Shown piece by piece: positions 17,725-26,144 of a stretch of 64,000 nucleotides of DNA. The position numbers were made by a program, and so were the translations under genes. Origin of the DNA: Mycobacterium sp. ITM-2016-00318 (GTDB lineage: Bacteria > Actinomycetota > Actinomycetes > Mycobacteriales > Mycobacteriaceae); assembly GCF_002968285.2 (NCBI RefSeq), contig NZ_CP134400.1, positions 5,332,001-5,396,000 on the forward strand. Reading direction: 5' to 3'. Under the pieces are notes generated by a model. It was not told the origin of the DNA, did not search any database, and saw only the letters and a list, made by a program, of their open reading frames with translations. The first letter of the stretch is position 1. Each line of letters opens with the position of its first letter.

Positions 17725-17860
17725 CTACGACGCGGGCGTCGGCACCCAGTTGCCGTGGAATCCGGCCGGAACCCGATGAGGCACCTTGATGCTCGCGACG
17801 TCGTCCAGCGTCTGGGCGTCGATCGCGACCGCGTCCACGACTCGTTGGCCTCGGCCAGGA
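17725..17860 (-). pseudogene. Remnant of a carotenoid (RPE65/lignostilbene-type) oxygenase, C-terminus only
   Basis: A minus-strand stretch reads ...IDAQTLDDVASIKVPHRVPAGFHGNWVP before a stop. The VPHRVPAGFHGNWVP ending is the characteristic C-terminus of carotenoid cleavage dioxygenases, where the His is an iron ligand. No start, no other iron-binding His and no upstream propeller sequence is present; the frame breaks within about 40 codons and the next gene begins. I read it as the last piece of a deleted gene. The boundaries are approximate. Confidence 0.6.
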
Positions 17861-17873
17861 CGCGAATCGGTTC

Positions 17874-18827
17874 CTAGGCGTCGTTCAAGCCGGTCCGCAG
17901 CAGGTCCCATGCGAGCCTGCGGGCCTCGGCCGCCTTCTCGTACATGAGGCGCTGCACCGAAGGAATCGGATTCGGCTCGCTCGCGCGGCCTTCGACGATG
18001 TCGGTGCAGACGTCCTGCGCTACCTGGATTCCCATCAGGACCGCCTCGTTGACACCCTCGAGCGCCTGATTGAGGCGGTTGTCGTCGACGATCTTGTGAG
18101 CGTTGGCGAGCTCGACCGAGAAATCGTTCACGACCTGACCGATCTGCTCGAAGATCGGCAGCATCGCCTGCTCCCGCTCGACGCGGTCGGTGCTACTCAG
18201 GATGCCCGCACCCCGGTTCCACAGCGTCGCCAGCATCTGGGTATGCAGGCTCACCGCCCGCGACACCTCGATCACCGCCTGCTTCTGCAGCTGACTCCGC
18301 AGATGGGTGCGCTCGAGCGAAGCCTGCCTGCGTTGGGCGTCCAACTCCGCGCGGTGCGTCTTCTGCCGGCTTTCCAGCTCGGCCTCATGGAGTTTCCGGT
18401 TCTGCGCGAGCTCGCGCGCCAACCGATCTTCGGCCGCGACGACCTCGGCGGCCGAGCGCGCTTCGGCGGCGGCCATCTCGTGGCGCAGCCGGTCGGCGGC
18501 TTCTGCGGCCCGCTGATTCGCCTGACGCTGAATATTCACGGTTTGCCACATGAGTATCAGGACGGCCCCCAGCACGACGGCGCCGAAGAACCAATCCGAC
18601 TTCGAACCGGTCTCGCCGGGAGCGAGCAGGATGAACCACGCGATCGCCAGGCCGCCCGCGGCGCCACAGGAGAGCCAGCCGACTCCGCGCCAACCGTCGA
18701 TCGCAGCGAACAGCCCGCTGGCCTCGCCGCGCAGGGACACAGGCTCGGGCGTGGGCTCTACACCGTGCCGCGCCTCAGCGCGTTCTGACTGGTCGTCGGC
18801 CGTGGAGGACTCGACTACTCCGGTCAT
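17874..18827 (-). CDS. Membrane protein with long coiled coil, function unknown
   Basis: A 317-residue protein I do not recognise. An acidic N-terminal stretch (about 1-40) is followed by two hydrophobic helices (about 52-75, GVGWLSCGAAGGLAIAWFIL; and 83-97, WFFGAVVLGAVLILMW). A strongly charged, Ala/Arg/Glu-rich coiled coil (about 100-180) then leads to a helical C-terminal domain. The start at 18827 is supported by GGGAG upstream; a longer frame to 18872 lacks support. The two-helix-plus-coiled-coil shape suggests a membrane-anchored scaffold or sensor. It faces away from the next gene across about 280 bases. Confidence 0.7.
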   Translation of the reverse strand: MTGVVESSTADDQSERAEARHGVEPTPEPVSLRGEASGLFAAIDGWRGVGWLSCGAAGGLAIAWFILLAPGETGSKSDWFFGAVVLGAVLILMWQTVNIQRQANQRAAEAADRLRHEMAAAEARSAAEVVAAEDRLARELAQNRKLHEAELESRQKTHRAELDAQRRQASLERTHLRSQLQKQAVIEVSRAVSLHTQMLATLWNRGAGILSSTDRVEREQAMLPIFEQIGQVVNDFSVELANAHKIVDDNRLNQALEGVNEAVLMGIQVAQDVCTDIVEGRASEPNPIPSVQRLMYEKAAEARRLAWDLLRTGLNDA

Positions 18828-19106
18828 TCCGATCTCCCGTTCCGCCCCGAGCCTCCCCGCCGTGCGGGGCACAGACCAGAGCCGTACCGCGCACCATCTT
18901 CACACCGTCGGTCCGGCTCGGTTTCCCCGAGGTTTGAGGTCGGCGGTTTTCCGCAGGTCACAGTTGGGCGGGCAACTGGCGGTAACGCGCGGCGCCGTCG
19001 CCCGCTAGTGTCAGTCCGTGCTCAAGTCGAGCGGGGCGACCGGCAAGCACGCGTCGTCGGCTGCTCACCGCTATCGGAATTGACCTCTCTTCAGATTCGA
19101 GGGCCC
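18828..19106. other. Divergent intergenic region with possible leaderless small ORF
   Basis: The interval separates two divergent genes. A -10-like TAGTGT (19006-19011) is six bases from a GTG at 19018 that opens a 21-codon frame (ending TGA at 19081-19083) just before the larger gene at 19107. This could be a leaderless upstream peptide. The rest (18830-19000) shows nothing I can interpret. Confidence 0.35.
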
Positions 19107-19688
19107 ATGGGACAGTCCGTGCCACAAGACGATTCGTCGATCATCGTCAGCCTTTCCGAGGCGGCGATGCACATGTACAGCGCCGCCATCGACGCGTTGC
19201 CGTTCGCCGAGGACAAGAAATTTCACAAGCGGGCCGATGTCGTGCTGGAGGGGATGCGCAAGCTGCGCACCGCCCTGGCCGACGCAGCAAGCACAAGCAG
19301 GCCGTCATCCGCGGTGATCGTGGAGCTCAGCAATGTTCGGCGGCGTTACGACCTCCTGATAGAGCACGCCGCGGCGGCACCGGGGTCGAGCCTCGGGCAG
19401 CAGCTGTACGTCACCCGTGTGCACGCCAAGCTGTCGGCCGAAGAAGTCGCCAACGGCGCCGGGCTGCCCACCCGCCTGCCCGACGAGTTGGAGGCGGGCG
19501 GCACGCCGAACGATGACCAGGCAGCAAAGATCAGGGACACGATCGTCGCGCTCGGCGGCGTGCCGGGCACCGAGCATCACCTCTACCACGATCCCGAGCC
19601 CGGCAATGACGAGTCGGAACACCACGACCACGACGAGCATCACGTCAACGGTCACGAAGAACAGTTCGCCGAAGAGCACGCCGGCTGA
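19107..19688 (+). CDS. Protein with HTH-like segment and His/Asp/Glu-rich tail, function unknown
   Basis: A protein of about 193 residues. The N-terminal half is helical (SLSEAAMHMYSAAIDALPF...RADVVLEGMRKLRTALAD). The middle, LGQQLYVTRVHAKLSAEEVANGAGLPTRL, reads like an XRE-type helix-turn-helix. The tail is dominated by His, Asp and Glu (ESEHHDHDEHHVNGHEEQF) and could bind metal. I took the ATG at 19107, preceded by GAGGG; an in-frame GTG at 19008 lies on a -10-like element and would lengthen it by 33 residues. DNA binding and metal binding are inferences; no family name is offered. Confidence 0.65.
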   Translation: MGQSVPQDDSSIIVSLSEAAMHMYSAAIDALPFAEDKKFHKRADVVLEGMRKLRTALADAASTSRPSSAVIVELSNVRRRYDLLIEHAAAAPGSSLGQQLYVTRVHAKLSAEEVANGAGLPTRLPDELEAGGTPNDDQAAKIRDTIVALGGVPGTEHHLYHDPEPGNDESEHHDHDEHHVNGHEEQFAEEHAG

Positions 19689-19711
19689 GGCACCCGCAAG
19701 GCGTGCGGCAA

Positions 19712-20392
19712 CTAGCCGTCGAGTTCGCCCGTGATGCCGCGTTCGATCGCGGCGCGGGTCCGCTCCGGCAGCACCACCAGCCCGTCGAGTTCGCGGCGTG
19801 CGACGTCGAAGGCGCGCTCCCGCTCATGCGGTGTGGCCGCGGAATCGGTCGCGATCCGCATCGCGCCGTGCGCGCGCGACAGTCGCTGCTGCTCCTCGCG
19901 TGAGAAACCGCTGCGCCGCTTGCGGATCGCCTCGGCTTCCGCGACGTCGAACGCCGTCACGTACTCCTCGACGGCGTCGAGGTACTGGCGCGCGGCCTCG
20001 CTGTCACCGAGGAGGTCGCCCGCGTCGGCGGGACGCAACATGTCGGCACGCAGCTTGGCACGGTGGAACCGCTGCGTGAGCGGTTCACGCATATCGGTCA
20101 TGAGCGGATAGTCGAGCAGCTTGCTGACGTCGATCTCGTAGTCGAGCCAGCGGGTGTCGGTCCGGTCGTGCTCGCGCACCATCCGCATGATCGCCTGCCA
20201 CTGCGCGGCCTTGTTGGTGCGTTCCTGCTCCGCGCGCCCCGTGCTTCTCGCGTCCGCGGAAGCGTCGAGCTGCGGGGTGTCGTCGGTGCGCTCCCGGACC
20301 TTGGACACCGCCTTGTAGCCGCCGTAGACCAGACCGATCACCGGCACGGCCACGATCAGCAGCTCGATGATCCGGACAATGAGCAGGCCCAC
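19712..20392 (-). CDS. Membrane-anchored conserved hypothetical protein
   Basis: A 226-residue protein with one N-terminal membrane helix (IVRIIELLIVAVPVIGLVYGGYKAV, residues about 5-29), then a charged, wholly helical cytoplasmic part. Blocks such as QWQAIMRMVREHDRTDTRWLDYEID and LLDYPLMTDMREPLTQRFHRA are recognisable as a conserved actinobacterial hypothetical protein, but I know no function. It lies nine bases downstream of the DMT transporter stop on the same strand, so the two may be co-transcribed. Confidence 0.72.
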   Translation of the reverse strand: MGLLIVRIIELLIVAVPVIGLVYGGYKAVSKVRERTDDTPQLDASADARSTGRAEQERTNKAAQWQAIMRMVREHDRTDTRWLDYEIDVSKLLDYPLMTDMREPLTQRFHRAKLRADMLRPADAGDLLGDSEAARQYLDAVEEYVTAFDVAEAEAIRKRRSGFSREEQQRLSRAHGAMRIATDSAATPHERERAFDVARRELDGLVVLPERTRAAIERGITGELDG

Positions 20393-20401
20393 ACCGCCAG
20401 G

Positions 20402-21292
20402 CTACGGCGGTGTCTGCGTTTGCGTTTGCGGCGACTCCCGAGCGCCGAGGAGCAGCGCGACGACGACGAGCGCGATGCCCGCGATCTCGGGCGGCGTCGG
20501 CACCTGGCGCAGCACCACGACCCCGATCAGCGACGCAGTGACCGGCAGCAGCGCCAGCAGAAGGGCGAACTTGGCACTGCCGATCTGCACCAGGACGAGC
20601 TGATCGAGCACGTAGGGAATCGCGGTGGACAGCAGGCCGATACAGACGCCGAGCAGCCATGTCCGCGGGTCGCCGAACACCGAAGCGTCGACGGCGGCCT
20701 GCGGAACGAGGATGACGGGGGCGGTGACGATGGCGGCCAGCGCCATTCCGACCGCGAGCGAGTCCAGTCCGGAGCCGGCATCGGCCACCCGTTTACCGAG
20801 CAGGATGTAGCCGGTCCACATCGCCGCGGCCGCCAAGGCGAACAGCACGCCCGCGAGGTTGCCGTCGAACTCCACTCCTGCCAGCAGCACCACGCCGACC
20901 GACGCCAGTGCAACGGAGAGGACGTCCCTGCCGCGCCGCGATCCCAGCGCTGCAACGGCGACCGGACCGAGAAACTCGATGGCGACGGCGGTGCCCATCG
21001 GGATCCGTGCCATCGCTTCGTAGAAGGCGACGTTCATGGCGGTCGTCACGAGGCCGAACATCAATGCGACACCGGCTTGCCGCCGACTCCATCGGTGGCG
21101 CCACGGCCTGCGCCACGCCACGAGCGCGACGGCCGCAGCCGCAATTCGCAACCATGCGACGGTCGACGGTTGGGTGGTCTCGAACAGGAAGACGCCGATG
21201 GCGGCGCCGACATACTGGGAGACGGCCCCGACGATGAAGACGATCGGGATCGTCCATCCCGGCAGCAGCGATCGAGAAGCGATGGGACGCAA
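20402..21292 (-). CDS. DMT-superfamily (EamA/RhtA-like) exporter
   Basis: A 296-residue integral membrane protein with about ten hydrophobic helices in two homologous EamA repeats (roughly 15-140 and 150-285). The stretches FYEAMARIPMGTAVAIEFLGPVAVA and YVLDQLVLVQIGSAKFALLLALLPVTASLIG are diagnostic of RhtA-type amino-acid/metabolite exporters; RhtA of E. coli exports threonine and homoserine. A Pro/Gln/Thr tail ends the protein. The substrate here is unknown. It is divergent from the polymerase gene at 21360, leaving only 67 bases for both promoters. Confidence 0.85.
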   Translation of the reverse strand: MRPIASRSLLPGWTIPIVFIVGAVSQYVGAAIGVFLFETTQPSTVAWLRIAAAAVALVAWRRPWRHRWSRRQAGVALMFGLVTTAMNVAFYEAMARIPMGTAVAIEFLGPVAVAALGSRRGRDVLSVALASVGVVLLAGVEFDGNLAGVLFALAAAAMWTGYILLGKRVADAGSGLDSLAVGMALAAIVTAPVILVPQAAVDASVFGDPRTWLLGVCIGLLSTAIPYVLDQLVLVQIGSAKFALLLALLPVTASLIGVVVLRQVPTPPEIAGIALVVVALLLGARESPQTQTQTPP

Positions 21293-21347
21293 GACTACGT
21301 CAGTGCTGACGCGCGATCAGGCTGCGGCTCACCATGCCGTCAGCGCC

Positions 21348-21353
21348 TAGGGT
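21348..21353 (+). promoter_or_regulatory. -10 box of a leaderless transcript (PolD-type gene)
   Basis: TAGGGT fits TANNNT and ends six bases before the ATG at 21360. No ribosome binding site precedes the ATG. Transcription starting on the A of the start codon is likely. Confidence 0.5.
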
Positions 21354-21359
21354 GGCGAC

Positions 21360-22319
21360 ATGGGCGCTGAAAGCGAGGAGCGCGCGGGGGTCACGCTCAC
21401 CAACCTCGACCAACCGCTGAGCCCGGACGCCGGCGCCACCAAACGCGACCTCGTCGACTACCTTGACGCGGTCGCGGACAGGATGCTGCCGACTCTGGCC
21501 GACCGGCCGCTGACCGTGCTTCGGGTGCTGCGCGGCCAGAAGCCGTTCATGCAGAAGAACGTGCCGAAGTACACGCCGGACTGGGTGAAGACCGTCCCGA
21601 TGTGGGCCGAGGCGTCGAAGCGGGAAGTGCACTACGCGTTGTGCGATGACCGGAGGACGCTGTTGTGGTTCGCCAACCAGCGTGCGGTCGAGTACCACCC
21701 GACGTTGGGCCTGGCCGACAACATCTACCGGCCGACTCACATGGTGCTCGATCTCGATCCGCCCAGCGACGACGACTTCGCCGCCGTGGTCGCGGTCGCG
21801 CATCTGGTCCGGCAGGCGCTGATGGACAGCGGGTTGTCGGGCGCGGTGAAGACGAGCGGCGCCAAGGGGATTCACGTGTTCGTGCCGATCGACGACGCCG
21901 CGCCCGTCGACGACGTCGCAGCAGCCACGCGCGCGCTGGCGGCGCGGGCCGAGGCACTCGATCCTTCCGTGGCCACAACGGCGTTCATCGTCGCGGACCG
22001 CGGCGGCAAGGTTTTCGTCGACTCCACCCGCGCAGGGGGCGCCACCGTCGCGGCCGCCTACAGCCCGCGCCTGCGCCGGGGCACCCCGGTGTCGTTTCCG
22101 CTCGACTGGTCGGACCTCGACCGCGCGAACCCCGGCGACTTCACGGTGCACACCGCGATCGAGGCGCTCGGCGGACACGACCCGTGGGCGGATTCGATGC
22201 CCGAACCTCAGCGGCTACCGGCAGATCTGATCGAGCAGGGGCGCACCATTCCCGTCGCCCGGGTGGCCGCGATGCACGAAGGCAAGCGCCGCGCCCGCGC
22301 GCGCCGTCAGAAGGCGTAG
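21360..22319 (+). CDS. Stand-alone LigD-type polymerase/primase (PolD family)
   Basis: A 319-residue archaeo-eukaryotic-primase-type polymerase, homologous to the polymerase domain of LigD and to the mycobacterial stand-alone proteins PolD1/PolD2. Catalytic Asp131 and Asp133 are in VLDLDPP; the KTSGAKGIHVFVPI block (nucleotide binding) and ADRGGKVFVDSTRAG (third acidic site) follow. These enzymes add ribonucleotides or short patches to DNA ends and gaps and are linked to base-excision or break repair. It overlaps by 13 bases the convergent SPL-like radical SAM gene, which may be a coincidence of packing or a repair-themed cluster. Confidence 0.88.
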   Translation: MGAESEERAGVTLTNLDQPLSPDAGATKRDLVDYLDAVADRMLPTLADRPLTVLRVLRGQKPFMQKNVPKYTPDWVKTVPMWAEASKREVHYALCDDRRTLLWFANQRAVEYHPTLGLADNIYRPTHMVLDLDPPSDDDFAAVVAVAHLVRQALMDSGLSGAVKTSGAKGIHVFVPIDDAAPVDDVAAATRALAARAEALDPSVATTAFIVADRGGKVFVDSTRAGGATVAAAYSPRLRRGTPVSFPLDWSDLDRANPGDFTVHTAIEALGGHDPWADSMPEPQRLPADLIEQGRTIPVARVAAMHEGKRRARARRQKA

Positions 22320-23386
22320 CGGATGCGGCAGGTCGGCAGCTTCTCGGCGACGAGGTCGGTGAGCTGCTGCACCCACCGGCCTTTCCACGGCGACTTGTAT
22401 CGCACGTTCCACTGTCCGCTCTGACTTCGTTTGAGCTGCTGCAGGTCTGGCCGCCACAGCAGTTCCTCGCCCTTGGGATGCCAGCCGAGATTAACGTCAT
22501 GCAGCCCTTCGTTGTGGGTCAGGAAGATGACCTCGGCGGCGAGCTGGGCCTTGGCGCGGTCACTCGTGCCGTCGGCGATCTGCTCGAGCAGCTCCGCCCA
22601 ATCGGCGAGCCAGTCCTCACCGACGATGACCGGGCTGAAGTTGAGGTGCACCTCGTAGCCTGCGTCGACGAAGTCGTCGATGGCGGCGATCCGGTCTGCG
22701 ATCTTGGACGTCCGGATGTCGACGACGCGCGACGTCTTCTCCGGCATCAGAGAGAACCGCACGCGGGTGCCGCCGCGCGGATCGAGGTCGAGCAGGTGGC
22801 GGTTCACCAGCTTGGTCGCGAAGGTGGCCTTCGCGTTCGGCACCCGGGCGAAGAGGCCGATGAGGTCGGCGACGTTGTCGGACACCATCGCGTCGACCGA
22901 GCCGTCGCTGTTCTCGCCGATGTCGTAGATCCAATCGACGGGGTCGCACTGGTTCGGGTCGGGCTTGATGCCCTGTCGGGCGGCGTGGCGTTCGAGGTAT
23001 CCGAGGATCTTGTCGATGTTGGCGAAGACGGTGATCGGGTTGGCATAGCCCTTTCGGCGCGGGACGTAGCAGTACGAGCACGCCATCGCGCAGCCGTTGG
23101 CGGTGGACGGCGCTATCCAGTCGCTGGACCGTTCGTTGCGCCGCGCCGAGAGGCTCTTCTTCTCGCCGAGGACGAGGACCTCTCGCTTGGTCCGCACCCA
23201 GTCCTCGACGTTGCCCTCATTGCCGTAGAGGCCCGGAATCGCCTGATGGGACGGAACTTCGATCAGCTCGGCATCGGGAAACCGGTCGAGCACCTGGCGA
23301 GCGCGGTCGAACCGGTCGATACCCGGCTCGTGGTAGATCCGCTTGATGTCCAGAAGCCGTCCGGCGAGGTCGATCGAGGCAGTCAC
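22307..23386 (-). CDS. Radical SAM protein, spore-photoproduct-lyase-like (SPL family)
   Basis: A 359-residue radical SAM enzyme. The [4Fe-4S] motif is Cys99-x3-Cys103-x2-Cys106 in CAMACSYCYVPRRKGY, the form used by spore photoproduct lyase rather than the commoner CxxxCxxC contexts. VWIYDIGE-, FATKLVN- and HLNFSPVIVGEDW-like blocks follow. In spores SPL reverses UV-induced thymine dimers; mycobacteria do not sporulate, so the role here is unknown. I chose the GTG at 23386, since upstream sequence is Arg-rich low complexity. A 32-residue zinc-ribbon ORF ends 40 bases upstream on the same strand. Confidence 0.82.
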   Translation of the reverse strand: MTASIDLAGRLLDIKRIYHEPGIDRFDRARQVLDRFPDAELIEVPSHQAIPGLYGNEGNVEDWVRTKREVLVLGEKKSLSARRNERSSDWIAPSTANGCAMACSYCYVPRRKGYANPITVFANIDKILGYLERHAARQGIKPDPNQCDPVDWIYDIGENSDGSVDAMVSDNVADLIGLFARVPNAKATFATKLVNRHLLDLDPRGGTRVRFSLMPEKTSRVVDIRTSKIADRIAAIDDFVDAGYEVHLNFSPVIVGEDWLADWAELLEQIADGTSDRAKAQLAAEVIFLTHNEGLHDVNLGWHPKGEELLWRPDLQQLKRSQSGQWNVRYKSPWKGRWVQQLTDLVAEKLPTCRIRYAF

Positions 23387-23426
23387 GCAGCGGTCAACGG
23401 TTGACCTTGGACCGCGGTTCCGACGA

Positions 23427-23525
23427 TCAGGCGACGAGGTCCTGCGCCGCGACGCTGTCGCACGACGCGCATGCCTCGTTCTCGAGGTCGAAATGGCCGC
23501 AGATCGGACAAATGAAGTCAAGCAT
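23427..23525 (-). CDS. Tiny zinc-ribbon protein (32 residues)
   Basis: The translation is MLDFICPICGHFDLENEAC followed by ASCDSVAAQDLVA. Two CxxC pairs (CPIC at residues 6-9 and CASC at 19-22) are ten residues apart, the geometry of a rubredoxin-like or zinc-ribbon knuckle. GGAAGG lies eight bases upstream of the ATG at 23525. The gene sits directly ahead of the SPL-like radical SAM gene on the same strand, so it is probably its operon partner, perhaps as a metal-binding adaptor or electron-transfer helper. Length, motif and ribosome site support it; function is inferred. Confidence 0.62.
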   Translation of the reverse strand: MLDFICPICGHFDLENEACASCDSVAAQDLVA

Positions 23526-23628
23526 CAGCCGCGCCTTCCAGGCTGGAGTGTGGAAAATAGGCGCCGGCCGTCTGCAGCGCTGGTGAGCTTGTTACCCGAG
23601 GGCCGCCGAGGCGAAACCGGGCCGGATA

Positions 23629-24801
23629 TTACGAGTTATTACGGCTCGGCTCGAGCGCCACCACGGTGATGTCGGGCGGTGCACCGACCCGAACGGGCGG
23701 GCCCCAGAAGCCGGCGCCGCGAGTGACGTAGAGCTGCGTTCCGTCAACGGTCGACAGTCCGGCGAGCGAGGGCTGCACCGCATCGACGATGTAGTGAAAC
23801 GGCCACATCTGACCGCCGTGGGTGTGTCCGGACAGCTGCAGGTCCACGTTGCGCGCGGCGGCTTGCGCCACCTCAACCGGTTGATGGGCAAGCAGAATCG
23901 TCGGCCGCGACCGGTCCACGCCCGACAGTGCGCGGTCGAAATCGGGCGGGTCCGATTTCTCCTTCCCCGCGACGTCGTTGACGCCGACGAGGTCGAACGC
24001 CGCCGCCCCGCGTCGGATCGCCGTGTTCTCGTTGCGCAGCGGCTGGATACCGAGCCGTTCCAGCTCGCGCAACCAGGACGCGGTGTCGTCGACGAAGTAC
24101 TCGTGGTTGCCGGTGACGAAGAAGGCGCCCTCGGAGGACACCAGATCCCGCAACGGTTGCGCCGCCGACCCGAGCTCCGCCACGGTTCCGTCCACCAGAT
24201 CGCCGACGATCGCGACCAGGTCGGGCTCGGTCTCGTTGATCAGCGAGACGATCCGTTCGGTGTGGGCGCGGCCTGCCAGCGGCCCGAGATGGATGTCGGA
24301 CACCACCGCGATCCGGAAGCCGTCGAAAGCTGGATCGAGGCGACGCAGCCGTACCGGGATCCGAAGGAGTTCAGGTGGGCCGAGCGCACTCGCCATGCCC
24401 GCGCCGACGAGGCCGACCGATGCGGCGCCCGCGGCGACGGCGCTCGCCCTTGCGAGGAAGACGCGGCGGCTGAGCGCCGTTGGTTCGGCCTCGGGTGTGT
24501 CCTGCGGATCGCGTTTCACCCAACGTCGCATCGCAAGTCGGACCGGCTCGAGTGCCAGCAGGGTGAGAAACAGGTACACGATCACGCCGAACCAGACGTA
24601 TCCCGGCCACGCGAACCAGGACGATTCACGCCACCCGAGCACTCTCGGCAGTAGCAGGGTCCCGACCAGAAGCACGAGCAGGGCGACGAGTACGGCGGAA
24701 AGCATCCGGCGGGCGCGACCCGTCGTGGTGTCCTTGATGAGCCGCTTCCACACGTACAGGTGCATCAGCCCGAGGACTGTGCCGAGGATGACGATGAACA
24801 T
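23629..24801 (-). CDS. Membrane-anchored metallophosphoesterase
   Basis: A 390-residue calcineurin-like phosphoesterase. The N-terminal third has about four membrane helices (about 1-20, 34-54, 62-84), then an internal SRRVFLARASAVAAGAASVGLVGAG segment that looks like a Tat-type twin-Arg motif before a further helix. The phosphoesterase domain has the full metal set: SDIHLGPL, VGDLVDG, GNHEYF, LLAHQP and SGHTHGGQMWPF. The family includes membrane-bound YkuE-like enzymes. Its start is three bases after the stop of the upstream lipoprotein gene, so the two form an operon. A close paralogue lies at 43040-44230. Confidence 0.85.
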   Translation of the reverse strand: MFIVILGTVLGLMHLYVWKRLIKDTTTGRARRMLSAVLVALLVLLVGTLLLPRVLGWRESSWFAWPGYVWFGVIVYLFLTLLALEPVRLAMRRWVKRDPQDTPEAEPTALSRRVFLARASAVAAGAASVGLVGAGMASALGPPELLRIPVRLRRLDPAFDGFRIAVVSDIHLGPLAGRAHTERIVSLINETEPDLVAIVGDLVDGTVAELGSAAQPLRDLVSSEGAFFVTGNHEYFVDDTASWLRELERLGIQPLRNENTAIRRGAAAFDLVGVNDVAGKEKSDPPDFDRALSGVDRSRPTILLAHQPVEVAQAAARNVDLQLSGHTHGGQMWPFHYIVDAVQPSLAGLSTVDGTQLYVTRGAGFWGPPVRVGAPPDITVVALEPSRNNS

Positions 24802-24804
24802 GCG

Positions 24805-25995
24805 TCAACAGGTCAACGGGGGCAGGGCGTCGACACGCAGGACGCCTGTGCTCGGCGGCGGCTCCGTGTCCGTTGCGCCGAGGCCGACCGCGACGGACCC
24901 GCCGTTCGCGCCGCCGACGGACGGTCGCAGGTAGGTCAAGGCACCTGACCGGGTGTCGACGACGGCTGCGCTGGTGTCGTAACTGCTGTCGTCGCGCCCT
25001 TTCTCGACGACGATGTAGGGCCCGACAACCTGCAGCGGCAACGGCTCCTGCGCGCCGCCGTGCGGAACTCTTCCGGTGATGCGCACCAGGCCGGACTTCG
25101 GTGACCAGTACGCGAGAGCGGGCTGCGCTCCGCTGGTTCCGGTGGCCCACGCGTAGACGTTGCCGTCGGTGACGAGCGTGAACTGGTCGCGACCGGTGCC
25201 CAGCGCACCGGCGACCGGCGGCGGCAACGCGTCGGGAATCTTCAGCTCGGTCCTGGCGCCGGTGGCCTGGCCCCACGCCACCTCCCAGGACAAACCCGCG
25301 GCGCTCGCCCGCACGTTGCGCATATCGCCGGAGGCGACGTCGGTCACGGCGCCGGTGTTGAGGTCGTAGGACCTGATCGTGCCGGTGTCGCCGGGGTAGG
25401 TGTCGCGGGTGATCCAGTAGACCTTGCCGCCGAAAAGGGCGAACGAGTCGATGGTTTTGCCGCCCGACGACAGGTCGCCCGACGAACTCTCCACGACGTT
25501 GCGGAGCGGCCCGCCCTGGCGGTCGACCACATCGATACGCATCAACGTGGGAAGCACCCCGTTAGCGGCCCGTGGCTCGTGTGCCACGCCGACGATCACC
25601 CACCGGTCGTCCATCGCGACGGTCCCGATCCGGTGCCGATCGGGCTCCGGCACGGCGTAGATCTCGGTGACGGCCTTGTCGGCGCCGACGAGCAGGAGAT
25701 CGCGGGTGTCTCCGTTGTCCCGCGACACGGCGACCTCTCCCTGTCGACCGACAGCCATCGGGACGTTCGAGACGCCACCGGTGTCGACGACGCTCTCCTC
25801 GATCGCCGTCTGCCAGGCAGCGGGTAGCGCCGTCTCGCAGGACGGCAGCGTCGTCGACTCGGGCGCGGCGACCGTACTCACAGTGGTCGCGGCGGTTCGT
25901 TCGGGGGCGGATTCGGTCGAACAGGCCGACGCGGCAGCCGTCAGGACCGCAACCGCAAAGGCGCCTGCGGCTACGCGCAGCGCAACATCGACCAC
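24805..25995 (-). CDS. Exported lipoprotein-like protein with predicted beta-propeller
   Basis: A 396-residue exported protein. Residues 1-25 are a signal peptide ending in SAC, with a loose lipobox (A-S-A-Cys); mature residues are Thr/Ser-rich (about 26-50) and then about six repeats of a blade-like pattern such as GGKVYWITRDTY, IRSYDLNTGAVTDVA and NVYAWATGTS. This suggests a beta-propeller binding domain outside the membrane. I cannot name the family. The GTG start at 25995 is supported by a leaderless -10. It is followed three bases later by the membrane phosphoesterase. Confidence 0.72.
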   Translation of the reverse strand: MVDVALRVAAGAFAVAVLTAAASACSTESAPERTAATTVSTVAAPESTTLPSCETALPAAWQTAIEESVVDTGGVSNVPMAVGRQGEVAVSRDNGDTRDLLLVGADKAVTEIYAVPEPDRHRIGTVAMDDRWVIVGVAHEPRAANGVLPTLMRIDVVDRQGGPLRNVVESSSGDLSSGGKTIDSFALFGGKVYWITRDTYPGDTGTIRSYDLNTGAVTDVASGDMRNVRASAAGLSWEVAWGQATGARTELKIPDALPPPVAGALGTGRDQFTLVTDGNVYAWATGTSGAQPALAYWSPKSGLVRITGRVPHGGAQEPLPLQVVGPYIVVEKGRDDSSYDTSAAVVDTRSGALTYLRPSVGGANGGSVAVGLGATDTEPPPSTGVLRVDALPPLTC

Positions 25996-26001
25996 ACCGG
26001 G

Positions 26002-26007
26002 AGACTA
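26002..26007 (-). promoter_or_regulatory. -10 box of a leaderless transcript (lipoprotein gene)
   Basis: On the minus strand the sequence reads TAGTCT (TANNNT), six bases before the GTG at 25995. No Shine-Dalgarno sequence is present upstream of that GTG. Confidence 0.45.
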
Positions 26008-26144
26008 GCGTGCGCACGCTCCGTCGGCGCTGTCGCAGCGACGAAGTCCGACCCGTCGTTTCGTTTTGCTGTTCTGCGGCAATTCTCCTGCGCACGTGGC
26101 CGCACCAGCTCGCGTTGCGGCCACGACGAGAGAAAGGATCGCGC

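Noticed and set aside
20063..21370. A 435-codon plus-strand frame rich in Arg, His and Asp
   Set aside because: It covers two genuine minus-strand genes (membrane hypothetical and DMT exporter) and has no domain; the repeat-like charge pattern comes from the codon bias of the other strand.
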